Source of the DNA: Bacteroidota bacterium
GTDB lineage: Bacteria; Bacteroidota; Bacteroidia; Chitinophagales; Chitinophagaceae
Length of the DNA stretch: 17,276 bases
Assembly: GCA_023433755.1 (NCBI GenBank)
Contig: JAEYUA010000133.1
Location: 1-17,276 of the forward strand
Reading direction: 5' to 3'
Part shown: positions 7,064 to 14,431 of the stretch, in pieces
Layout: the number at the start of each line of letters is the position of its first letter
How positions within the stretch are numbered: the first letter of the stretch is position 1
Made by a program: the position numbers and the translations under genes
The notes under the pieces: generated by a model
The model's input: the letters and a program-made list of their open reading frames with translations, nothing else
Database searches by the model: none
What the model was told of the DNA's origin: nothing

Positions 7064-7098
7064 AGCCAACAGCCAACAGCCAATGGCCAATGGCTAAT
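7064..7098 (-). repeat. Heptad repeat, right arm of array B
   Basis: There are five 7-bp units: AGCCAAC twice, then AGCCAAT, GGCCAAT and GGCTAAT. The array is inverted relative to the left arm, sharing a perfect 17-bp core (7078-7094). Its unit series is nearly repeated in direct orientation at 8011-8038, on the other side of the lipoprotein gene. The remainder up to the next start (7099-7166) shows no promoter I can support. Confidence 0.85.
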
Positions 7099-7166
7099 AC
7101 TAACAGCAATTTCCACAATTCAAGCTTTCTTATTATGGATTTTATAGAGGGGTGAGTCTATACAAC

Positions 7167-8009
7167 ATGACATTAGTTAATTGGCTGGTTGTTTATTTAT
7201 TTTTATTTCATATAGCATCCTGTAAACAACGGCCAGAACCGAAAACCCTCAATATTCCGGCGCTCAGTATTTCCCACGCCGCTGCTCAGGAACCCAAGGA
7301 GGTATACAGAACTATTCATGTTTTTGTTGCCTTGTGTGATAATCTATACCAGGGGATTGTACCTGTTCCAGTATCAATTGGCAATGGCCAGGATCCGGCA
7401 AATAATCTCTACTGGGGCTGTAGTTATGGTATCAAAACTTATTTTTCAAGAAAGTCCGGTGATTGGGAGCGGGTAACCATCCGCAAGGATACAGGGATGA
7501 TCCTGGAAACAATTTTATTCAGGCATAAAAAAGAGAAAGTACTTATGCTGGCCGAAGCATACGATGGAAAGTATATCAAACAAACAACTATTGATTTTAT
7601 TAAGGCAGCCAACAATGAATTGAAAAAGTATGTCATATATAAATCTGATACGATACGGTTTGGAGACAGAGCTGACGTCATCAGTTATATCGGTCATGAT
7701 GGCTTGATGGATTTTTCACTTCCCTTACCAAAAAAATCCGCAGATGATTATTCGAAGCAGGCCATTATACTTGCCTGCTACAGTAGGAATTTTTTCACTC
7801 CGCATTTAAAGAACACACGAGCAACTCCATTAGTATGGACCACTGGACTTATGGCTCCGGAAGCATATACGCTCTACGATGCATTGTCCTCATGGATCAG
7901 GAATGACTCTCAGGATAGTATCAGGTTAGCTGCCGCCGGCGCTTATAGTAAATACCAGAAGTGCAGTATGAAAGCTGCCAGGAATTTACTGGTAACAGGC
8001 TGGGAGTAG
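7167..8009 (+). CDS. Uncharacterised lipoprotein with a caspase-like His/Cys pattern
   Basis: The product has 280 residues from the ATG at 7167; a GTG five codons upstream is possible but lengthens the signal. The N-terminus is a hydrophobic stretch ending HIASC, with lipobox cysteine C19, so a lipoprotein is likely. Conserved-looking blocks are HVFVALCDN (51-59), GIVPVP (63-68), GNGQDPANNLYWG (72-84), MLAEAYDG (127-134), ISYIGHDGLMDF (172-183), IILACYSRNFF (200-210) and LMAPEAYTLYDALSSW (228-243). The strand-H-x-G block (H177) followed by a strand-A-C block (C204) is the arrangement seen in clan CD cysteine peptidases (caspases, metacaspases, gingipains). That reading is my inference; activity is unproven and I know no name for the family. 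The gene is bracketed by heptad arrays. Confidence 0.8.
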   Translation: MTLVNWLVVYLFLFHIASCKQRPEPKTLNIPALSISHAAAQEPKEVYRTIHVFVALCDNLYQGIVPVPVSIGNGQDPANNLYWGCSYGIKTYFSRKSGDWERVTIRKDTGMILETILFRHKKEKVLMLAEAYDGKYIKQTTIDFIKAANNELKKYVIYKSDTIRFGDRADVISYIGHDGLMDFSLPLPKKSADDYSKQAIILACYSRNFFTPHLKNTRATPLVWTTGLMAPEAYTLYDALSSWIRNDSQDSIRLAAAGAYSKYQKCSMKAARNLLVTGWE

Positions 8010-8010
8010 C

Positions 8011-8038
8011 AGCCAACGGCCAATGGCTAATGGCCACC
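8011..8038 (-). repeat. Heptad repeat array C, overlapping the recQ 3' end
   Basis: Four 7-bp units (AGCCAAC, GGCCAAT, GGCTAAT, GGCCACC) lie between the convergent lipoprotein and recQ genes, starting 1 bp after the lipoprotein stop. The array continues through the recQ TAG stop (8027-8029) and encodes its last residues GGH. The unit sequence closely matches 7071-7098. Confidence 0.8.
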
Positions 8039-9943
8039 AGCCTTTCTCACCTTCAACACCCCCATGCCATCCGCATAAACCTTATTCTCCGCCTGCAAAA
8101 AAGCAATGATCTTCCAGGCTTTTTCTTTTTTCAAACCTTTCAACGAAGCAATGAGTTCTTTTCCTGTAGAAGGTTTTTTATTTAAATGTTCTGTAATGAG
8201 CGCTGCATATTTTTTGAATTCTTCCGGTGAAATATCACTGGAGGCTGCATTGAGACAATTATCGCAGATGCCGCAGGGCCTGGCCTCCAGGTCACCAAAA
8301 TAAACATTGATATAAACACTCCTGCAGGTTTTGGTTTCCGCGTAGCTGATCATTTTCTGCAGTCTTTCAATGAACAGGTTCTTCCGTTTTTCATAAGGCG
8401 CCATTTTAAAACTGAGTTCTTCCGATGGCACACGGTGCTTCTGAAAAAAGATCGTAGGTTTTTCCTGCTGTGGTGCATACTGTAGCATCCCGAAAGCAGC
8501 AATGTCTTTCAACTGTTGTTTAATCCCTGCTTCACTGCTCCTTAATTGGCGGGCTAAAAAATTTTCGGAGATCATGGCCGGATAATCCAGTATTCCTGAA
8601 TAAGTGCGAAGCAGCACAGTCAGCAGCTCATGATGCTTTGGATAGCGGGCCTGGTACTCCTGCAGTCTTTCTTTTGATGTATTGAAAACGACGGTGGAAG
8701 GCGAATAATTTCTTTCATTGAAAATGATCCACCCATCCTGCTCCAGCGCTTTGAGCACATAAATGGTATCAAAGGCATTGAGTTTGAAGTTGCGGACAAA
8801 AACATCATACTGGAAATCAAATGCAGTATTGTCACCGGTATAGGAAGGGATCTGGAGAAAGTTGACAAGGGCATGGTACACTTCCCGGATCTTTTCCATA
8901 CCGGGGAAGCGGCGTTCAGGTTGTTCCCGCAGTGCAGCAATATCATTTTTATCATAGAGCAGCACAGCATAGGATTTTTTTCCGTCGCGGCCGGCACGCC
9001 CCGCTTCCTGGTAATAATTCTCAAGGCAGTCCGGCATATCGGCATGAACAACCAGCCGCACATCAGGTTTGTCAATGCCCATGCCAAACGCATTGGTGCA
9101 TACCATCACTCTTACTTTATTATCAATCCAGTCTTTCTGCCTTTGATTGCGGTCTTCCTGCGACAGGCCTGCATGGTAATTACTGGCTGACAGGCCGTGC
9201 ATCTGCAGCAGGTCCATGATCTCCGTGGTTCTTCTCCTGCTTTTACAATACACAATAGCAGTACCGGGAACCTTTGAAATGATCTCTACCAACCGGTTCA
9301 TTTTGGAAGTGGTGTTGAAAACACTGTAAGAAAGATTTTTCCTTTCGAATGACTGGCGGAATACCTGTTCGTTTTTGAATTCCAGTTTCTCACAAATATC
9401 TTTTTGAACTTCCGCGGTAGCGGAGGCGGTTAGCGCCAGTACGGGCACGCCGGGAAGTTCTTCCCTCAATGCGGCAATGCGGAGATACGAGGGACGGAAA
9501 TCATAACCCCATTGGGAGATGCAATGCGCTTCATCAATGGCGAGCAGGCTAATCTGAAGCGCCGGCAGGTATTCTTTAAAAAGGGAAGTTTCAAGGCGTT
9601 CCGGTGAAACATATAAAAATTTGAAGTACTCATGCCTTGCATTTTCCAGGGACCTGATTACATCCGCTCTTGACATGCCGCTATGAATGAGCAGCGCGGG
9701 TATGTTTCTTTTTTTAAGATTGTCAACCTGGTCCTTCATCAGCGCAATGAGCGGTGAAACCACAATACAGATTCCATCCATGGCCAGTGCTGGAACCTGG
9801 AAACAGACAGATTTGCCGCCGCCTGTAGGCAGAATGGCCAGGGTATCCACACCCGAAAGCACTGAATTAATAATGTCTTCCTGCATGGGCCGGAAGGCAT
9901 CATGGCCCCAGTATTTCTTCAATATGTATTTAAGATCATGCAA
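8027..9943 (-). CDS. recQ: RecQ-family ATP-dependent DNA helicase
   Basis: RecQ is a 3'-5' superfamily 2 helicase acting in recombination and replication repair. The 638-residue product shows PTGGGKS (39-45), DEAHCISQWGYDFRP (137-151), LTASAT (171-176), FGMGIDKPDVR (286-296) and QEAGRAGRDG (312-321). A zinc-binding set follows at C540, C557, C560 and C563 (CGICDNC). After the zinc site, about 75 residues look like a short winged-helix segment; no HRDC domain is recognisable. That shorter form is common for one of the RecQ paralogues in Bacteroidota. No in-frame ATG precedes the helicase core and an in-frame TAA lies 27 bp upstream, so the TTG at 9943 is the likely start. The gene ends inside heptad array C, and it follows the four-helix-bundle gene by 32 bp. 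Confidence 0.95.
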   Translation of the reverse strand: MHDLKYILKKYWGHDAFRPMQEDIINSVLSGVDTLAILPTGGGKSVCFQVPALAMDGICIVVSPLIALMKDQVDNLKKRNIPALLIHSGMSRADVIRSLENARHEYFKFLYVSPERLETSLFKEYLPALQISLLAIDEAHCISQWGYDFRPSYLRIAALREELPGVPVLALTASATAEVQKDICEKLEFKNEQVFRQSFERKNLSYSVFNTTSKMNRLVEIISKVPGTAIVYCKSRRRTTEIMDLLQMHGLSASNYHAGLSQEDRNQRQKDWIDNKVRVMVCTNAFGMGIDKPDVRLVVHADMPDCLENYYQEAGRAGRDGKKSYAVLLYDKNDIAALREQPERRFPGMEKIREVYHALVNFLQIPSYTGDNTAFDFQYDVFVRNFKLNAFDTIYVLKALEQDGWIIFNERNYSPSTVVFNTSKERLQEYQARYPKHHELLTVLLRTYSGILDYPAMISENFLARQLRSSEAGIKQQLKDIAAFGMLQYAPQQEKPTIFFQKHRVPSEELSFKMAPYEKRKNLFIERLQKMISYAETKTCRSVYINVYFGDLEARPCGICDNCLNAASSDISPEEFKKYAALITEHLNKKPSTGKELIASLKGLKKEKAWKIIAFLQAENKVYADGMGVLKVRKAGGH

Positions 9944-9951
9944 GTTTTTTA

Positions 9952-9965
9952 ATGGCTGATGCCAT
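9952..9965. other. Hairpin upstream of the recQ start
   Basis: ATGGC / GCCAT forms a perfect 5-bp stem with a TGAT loop, 8 bp upstream of the TTG start of recQ on the minus strand and 10 bp beyond the stop of the four-helix-bundle gene. It might limit translation initiation of recQ or be chance. Confidence 0.3.
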
Positions 9966-9975
9966 CCTTACAATG

Positions 9976-10311
9976 TTACAACTGATCGATCAATTGGTAA
10001 CAGGAAGAACACAGTTTTACGATGGGTTCCGTTTGCAAGCTGGTAGCGAATCCCACTTCCACCAGTATTTCTGCGGCAGCCTCGATGATCACAAGACTGT
10101 CTTTGGCCCTGCCCAGGAATTTCCTTCTTTTTTTCTTTTTTAAAAACACACCCTGCGCCACGTTGAGGTGTACGTTTAATGCGGCGGTCCTGATATAACG
10201 CGAGAAATTGGTTTTTTCTTCCGCGGGCAGGTCATGTGTAAGCGCATAGCAGGCGATCACCAGTTTTTTGGACTGTTCATAAATCTCAAGACTTCTGAAA
10301 GATCTGTTCAT
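9976..10311 (-). CDS. Four-helix bundle protein (S23/IVS-related)
   Basis: This 111-residue, mostly helical protein has the pattern of the 23S rRNA intervening-sequence protein family (four helix bundle). It begins MNRSFRSLEIYEQSKKL, then LVIACYALTHDLPAEEKTNF, SRYIRTAALNVHLNVAQG (37-54) and a C-terminal helix ending YQLIDQL. In this family the middle block is usually R-R-A-x-x-S-x-x-x-N-I-A-E-G; here it is degenerate (RTAALNVHLNVAQG). A basic run, KKKKRR, follows at 58-63. Family members are often encoded inside rRNA insertions, or next to reverse transcriptases as Avd, but neither is present here. The function is unknown; an RNA or nucleic-acid binding role fits the basic patch. The ATG at 10311 is clear. 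Confidence 0.8.
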   Translation of the reverse strand: MNRSFRSLEIYEQSKKLVIACYALTHDLPAEEKTNFSRYIRTAALNVHLNVAQGVFLKKKKRRKFLGRAKDSLVIIEAAAEILVEVGFATSLQTEPIVKLCSSCYQLIDQL

Positions 10312-10364
10312 TTACAGTACCTGCTATTTTCCACGAATTACCTAAATAAATATGTCATCCGTAC

Positions 10365-10380
10365 AAAACTTCCGGGGAAG
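10365..10380 (-). terminator. Weak candidate terminator of copA
   Basis: On the minus strand, CTTC / GAAG closes a 4-nt loop (CCCG) and is followed by TTTT, 15 bp after the copA stop codon. The stem is short, so read-through into the four-helix-bundle gene is plausible. Confidence 0.35.
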
Positions 10381-10395
10381 GGAAGGTCTGCGCTA

Positions 10396-12507
10396 TTATT
10401 GATCAACTTTTTTCACAAATAACCTTACGGAGTTGATGCCCAGCACCACATCGCTAAGGCCCATGATGAGCGCCCCATAAGTAGGTCCGTAAGTGCCCAG
10501 TAAACCCACCGCAGCTACAGGAATGGCAACAATATTATATGCAAAAGCCCAGAAAAGATTTTGTTTGATGGTGATATAAGTGTGTTTGCCCAGTCCAAGT
10601 GCCAATGGTAATTTTTTGAGACCGCTGTTCATCAGCACCACCTGAGCGCTTTGCATGGCAAGCTGTGAAGCCTCGCTCATGGAAATACCAATGGTGGCCT
10701 TTGCAAGTGCCGGCGCATCATTAATGCCATCACCTATCATCACAGTAGGCTGTTCCCTGGTGAGCGCTTCCACCTTTTCTAATTTCTGTTCAGGGCTCTG
10801 TTCCGCTATCACTTCTTCTATGCCCAACTGGCCGGCAAGCTGTTGGGTTTTATGAAGGCGGTCACCACTCAATAAAATCGTTTTGATATTTTTTGATTTC
10901 AGGAAATCAACGATAGCCTTTGATTCGGGTCTTAATTCATCTGCCAGGTCCACCCACCCAATCAGCTCTTTGTTGCGGATCACATATACATTATGACTTT
11001 CATCGCTGGTATATCCAGCGGCCATTTTATAAGAACCGAGGGCGTATTCATTGCCTTCCATGTCGGTAGCCAACATACCTTCTCCCTTCACCTCTTCAAT
11101 TTTTTTCCAGCGGATGGGCTGTTTGTCGGGCCAGGCTGCCACGATGCTTTTCGCCAGCGGGTGGTTTGAATATTTTTCAAGGGAGTAAACAATCTTCCTG
11201 AAACTGGCTTCATCTACCTGCTTATGTTCAAATGCGGAAATGGTAAATTTTCCAGTGGTAAGTGTTCCTGTTTTATCAAAAACCACCTGCCTGATATCTT
11301 TAAACAGTTCAAGGCTTTTGGCATTGCGGTAAAGGATGCCATTTCTTGCTCCCCTGCCCAACCCGACCGCTATGGCAGCGGGGGTAGCCAGGCCCATGGC
11401 ACAGGGACAGGCAATCACCAGCACAGCAATACTCCTGTTCAACGCGGGAGCGAAAGATTCGAGTACGAACCAGTTTACCAGGAGTGTAACCAGGGCAATG
11501 GCCAGCACCAGTGGAACAAAAACAGCGCTGATCCTGTCGGCCAGTTGCTGTACCGGTGGTTTTTCACCCTGTGCTTTTTTTACCAGGTTCAGGATGCCGG
11601 ATAAAACCGTATCAGCACCCACAGCAGTCACCTGGGCCTTGATATTTCCATCTTCCACAATACTCCCACCAATGATATGGTCCTTTGCTTTTTTGGGAAG
11701 CGGCACACTCTCGCCGGTGAGCAGGGCTTCATTTACAAGCGCTTCGCCCCACAATATTTTACAATCGGCCGGCACCTGTTCACCCGTTCGTACCAGTACC
11801 AGGTCACCTACTTTCAACTGGCTGTTATCAATGGGGAATACCTGCTCTTTATGATCACCATCAAAAGCGATCATATTGGCCATGACCTTTTGCGATTTTA
11901 CAAGCGCTTTTAAAGAACGCTGCGTGGATTGTACAGACGCATGTTCCAGGAACTCGCCGAAAAAAACCAGCGTGATGATGGTGGCGGCGGATTCAAAGAA
12001 CAGGTAAGTCTCGCCCATGATCATCAGGGCAATGCTGTAAAAAAATGCCGATGTAGCGCCAATGGTGATCAGCACATCCATATTGGGCATTCCATTTCTC
12101 AGGCTTTTATAGGCAGATGGTGCGAAATACATCATACCTACAATAAATACAGGAACACAAAGCGCCAGTTGCACCCAGGCATTCATGAGCCAGTGAATGT
12201 GCAGTCCGGGTATCATGTGCAACATCAGCACCAGTGTGAAGGGAAGGCAGAACCAGAAACGCTGGATATGAGTTGAAAGAAATTTTTTTCGGGTAACCTC
12301 GGTTTCTCCTGAACCAACTTTATAGCCCAGTGATTCCACACCTTTAATCAATTGTTCCTTTGGCACGTCCACGATCTCGAAAGCCACATCTCCGTCAATC
12401 GGGTTCACGGTAACATTGGAGGCGCCTTGTTTCTGCAGGTATTTGTTAATCGTTAAGGCACAGTTGGCGCAATGCATGCCTTCCACCTTCCATTGAATCT
12501 TTTCCAT
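10396..12507 (-). CDS. copA: Copper-translocating P1B-type ATPase
   Basis: This inner-membrane pump exports Cu(+) using ATP. The 703-residue product has one N-terminal heavy-metal-associated domain with GMHCANC (C13, C16), then eight expected membrane segments. Landmarks are TGES (264-267), the transport-site CPC (367-369) in VIACPCAMGLATP, the phosphorylated Asp in DKTGTLT (411-417), the HP dipeptide (449-450), and GDGINDAP (592-599). The YN pair at 657-658 fits the Cu(+)-type P1B-1 group; the last membrane segment reads MGLSD (682-686), where MxxSS is more usual. No copper chaperone or regulator gene adjoins. The ATG at 12507 is clear. It is divergent from tsaE, across 146 bp. Confidence 0.93.
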   Translation of the reverse strand: MEKIQWKVEGMHCANCALTINKYLQKQGASNVTVNPIDGDVAFEIVDVPKEQLIKGVESLGYKVGSGETEVTRKKFLSTHIQRFWFCLPFTLVLMLHMIPGLHIHWLMNAWVQLALCVPVFIVGMMYFAPSAYKSLRNGMPNMDVLITIGATSAFFYSIALMIMGETYLFFESAATIITLVFFGEFLEHASVQSTQRSLKALVKSQKVMANMIAFDGDHKEQVFPIDNSQLKVGDLVLVRTGEQVPADCKILWGEALVNEALLTGESVPLPKKAKDHIIGGSIVEDGNIKAQVTAVGADTVLSGILNLVKKAQGEKPPVQQLADRISAVFVPLVLAIALVTLLVNWFVLESFAPALNRSIAVLVIACPCAMGLATPAAIAVGLGRGARNGILYRNAKSLELFKDIRQVVFDKTGTLTTGKFTISAFEHKQVDEASFRKIVYSLEKYSNHPLAKSIVAAWPDKQPIRWKKIEEVKGEGMLATDMEGNEYALGSYKMAAGYTSDESHNVYVIRNKELIGWVDLADELRPESKAIVDFLKSKNIKTILLSGDRLHKTQQLAGQLGIEEVIAEQSPEQKLEKVEALTREQPTVMIGDGINDAPALAKATIGISMSEASQLAMQSAQVVLMNSGLKKLPLALGLGKHTYITIKQNLFWAFAYNIVAIPVAAVGLLGTYGPTYGALIMGLSDVVLGINSVRLFVKKVDQ

Positions 12508-12641
12508 TTCCGCTTCTTTTCAGATTTCCACTGGCAAAGTTATCCATCATGCAGGGGAGTTGCTGGGCTATCTTTTCAACTTCGTTGCAAACATGTGAGC
12601 ATCTGCGGTAGTAAGTAATGGCCTTTCGTGGATTTATGTTT

Positions 12642-12649
12642 TAGGTTTG
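12642..12649 (+). promoter_or_regulatory. Candidate -7 box (TAGGTTTG) for tsaE
   Basis: TAGGTTTG matches the Bacteroidota -7 consensus TAnnTTTG exactly and ends only 4 bp before the tsaE ATG, which would put the transcript start at or near the start codon. No well-spaced TTTG -33 box is evident, and the only nearby candidate is TTTCG at 12624-12628. Support is therefore limited. Confidence 0.35.
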
Positions 12650-12653
12650 CAGC

Positions 12654-13088
12654 ATGGAATTCAAAGTTTCACTGGATCAACTAACAGTGTTCGCTCAGGA
12701 TTTTTGGGATTATGTGAAGGCGCAGAAGGTTTTTGCATTTCATGGTGAGATGGGCGCGGGAAAAACCACCATGATCCTGGCGCTTTGCGAAAAACTGGGA
12801 ACGGGTGAACATGGATCAAGCCCTACATTTTCCATTATTAATGAATATGGATACAGCAAAGAAGGTGAACAAAAAACTATCTATCATATAGACCTGTACC
12901 GTCTTAGGGATGAAGCAGAAGTGATACAGGCCGGTGTGGAAGACTGCGTGTTCAGCGGTGAGATATGTTTTGTGGAATGGCCGGAAAAAGCACCCGGTTT
13001 ATTTGATCTGAACACGGTTCATGTTTATATCGAAATTCTATCTGAAAATGAGAGGCTGGTACATGTGAAATTGCCTTCAGCAGCCTGA
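12654..13088 (+). CDS. tsaE: tRNA threonylcarbamoyladenosine biosynthesis ATPase TsaE
   Basis: TsaE is the ATPase that works with TsaB and TsaD to install t6A at position 37 of ANN-decoding tRNAs. The 144-residue protein has the usual length and motifs: Walker A GEMGAGKTT (31-39), SSPTFSIINEY (55-65), the Walker B-like HIDLYRL (78-84), and the C-terminal FVEWPEK (106-112). The ATG at 12654 directly precedes the first beta strand region. It lies 47 bp upstream of the alanine dehydrogenase gene on the same strand, so co-transcription is likely though their functions are unrelated. Confidence 0.95.
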   Translation: MEFKVSLDQLTVFAQDFWDYVKAQKVFAFHGEMGAGKTTMILALCEKLGTGEHGSSPTFSIINEYGYSKEGEQKTIYHIDLYRLRDEAEVIQAGVEDCVFSGEICFVEWPEKAPGLFDLNTVHVYIEILSENERLVHVKLPSAA

Positions 13089-13135
13089 GTTTGGAATAAC
13101 AGTCGTAATTTGTATCCTCATTTGATAAACCCTGT

Positions 13136-14350
13136 ATGGCGCAGCAAAAACCGTTTGTCAGCACTTCTTTCTCCTACGAAACTTTAGAGGAAACCCTTGA
13201 TGTGAAACCGAAAGGCGCGCAGCTCCATATTGGCATACCCAAAGAGATTGCCTTCCAGGAGAACCGCATTGCACTTACGCCGGATGCGGTAAGTGTGCTG
13301 GTGAGCAATGGCCATGAGGTGACCATAGAGCATAATGCCGGTGAGGCCGCGCATTTTGGCGACAGGGATTACAGTGAAGCAGGAGCAAGAATCGTTTACA
13401 ACAGGGAAGAAGTTTACAAAGCGCCGATCCTGGTAAAGAGCGCACCGGTGGTGGAAGAAGAACTGCCTTTGCTCCAGCTCAACCAGATGATTGTTTCTCC
13501 CATCCATCTCAGTGTGCTGAAAGCCGAACTGCTGCAGAAAATGATGGATAAAAGAATTACCGCCATTTCCTTTGAAAACCTGAAAGACGATAGCGGCACT
13601 TACCCGATCGTTCGCAGCATGAGCGAGATCGCGGGCAGCGCCGTGATGCTGATAGCAGCCCAGTACCTCAGCTCAGCCAACCATGGCAAAGGGGTTTTGC
13701 TGGGAGGAATTTCCGGCATTGCGCCTACGAAGGTCATCATCATTGGTGCCGGCATCGTGGGTGAGTACGCGGCACGTGCTGCCCTTGCACTGGGTGCTTC
13801 GGTTAAGGTTTTTGATAACAGTGTTTACCGCCTGAAACGGCTTCAGAATAATATCGGGCACCGCCTCTGGACCTCAGTGATAGAGCCGAGGATGCTGGCC
13901 AAACAATTAAAGACCTGTGAAGTGGCTGTTGGCGCGCTTGGGTCAGAAAGCGGCCGTACACCAATTGTGGTTACAGAAGAAATGGTGAGCAGTATGCGTA
14001 CAGGCAGCGTGGTGATAGATGTAAGCATCGACCGCGGCGGTTGTTTTGAAACCTCAGAGATCACTACGCATGAAAGTCCCATCTACCTGAAGTATGGAGT
14101 GATCCATTATTGCGTTCCCAATATTCCATCAGGATTTGCCAGGACTGCCTCACAGGCTATCAGTAATGTATTGATGCCTCTTTTGCTGGAAGCCGGTGAT
14201 GATGGTGGTTTTGAAAGAATGGTCTGGCACCAGATTCACCTGCGAAGTGGAATTTATATGTTCAAGGGTGCACTTACCAATTTTTACCTGAGCGAAAGAT
14301 TCAATTTGAAATATACGGATCTGAACCTCCTGATCGCAAGCCAGCGATAA
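13136..14350 (+). CDS. ald: Alanine dehydrogenase
   Basis: The enzyme interconverts L-alanine and pyruvate plus ammonia with NAD(H). The 404-residue product is longer than the usual roughly 370, mainly from an extra N-terminal stretch of about 30 residues. The core begins IGIPKE (32-37) and ENRIALTP (42-49). The catalytic counterparts appear to be K101 (ILVKSAP), H124 (PIHLS) and D299 (VSIDRGGCFETS). The Rossmann loop is GAGIVG (204-209), with an acidic D227 at the end of the next strand suiting NAD rather than NADP. The segment VGALGSESGRTPIVV departs from the common IGAVLIPG wording, so it is a divergent Bacteroidota-type member; the alpha subunit of transhydrogenase is the nearest alternative, but its membrane part is missing. 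A GCGGTACCGC palindrome lies just past the stop without a T tract. Confidence 0.85.
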   Translation: MAQQKPFVSTSFSYETLEETLDVKPKGAQLHIGIPKEIAFQENRIALTPDAVSVLVSNGHEVTIEHNAGEAAHFGDRDYSEAGARIVYNREEVYKAPILVKSAPVVEEELPLLQLNQMIVSPIHLSVLKAELLQKMMDKRITAISFENLKDDSGTYPIVRSMSEIAGSAVMLIAAQYLSSANHGKGVLLGGISGIAPTKVIIIGAGIVGEYAARAALALGASVKVFDNSVYRLKRLQNNIGHRLWTSVIEPRMLAKQLKTCEVAVGALGSESGRTPIVVTEEMVSSMRTGSVVIDVSIDRGGCFETSEITTHESPIYLKYGVIHYCVPNIPSGFARTASQAISNVLMPLLLEAGDDGGFERMVWHQIHLRSGIYMFKGALTNFYLSERFNLKYTDLNLLIASQR

Positions 14351-14431
14351 ATAGCAGGCGGTACCGCTTATTTAACTGAAAGATTTGAGGATTTTACCAA
14401 CTAATATCTACTTCCTTAATGCCTGCAACGG

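Noticed and set aside
4234..8038. CRISPR array
   Set aside because: The repeats are contiguous 7-bp units without spacers, and no cas genes are present.
8620..9093. A 157-codon frame within recQ on the same strand
   Set aside because: It is a different reading frame inside a well-supported helicase gene, and no family was recognised.
9976..10311. Diversity-generating retroelement Avd gene
   Set aside because: The four-helix fold is similar, but there is no reverse transcriptase, template repeat or variable repeat in the window.
11336..11854. A 172-codon plus-strand open frame over copA
   Set aside because: It is antisense to the CPC and phosphorylation-domain coding region; the Ala/Thr/Ser-rich translation is typical of a shadow frame.
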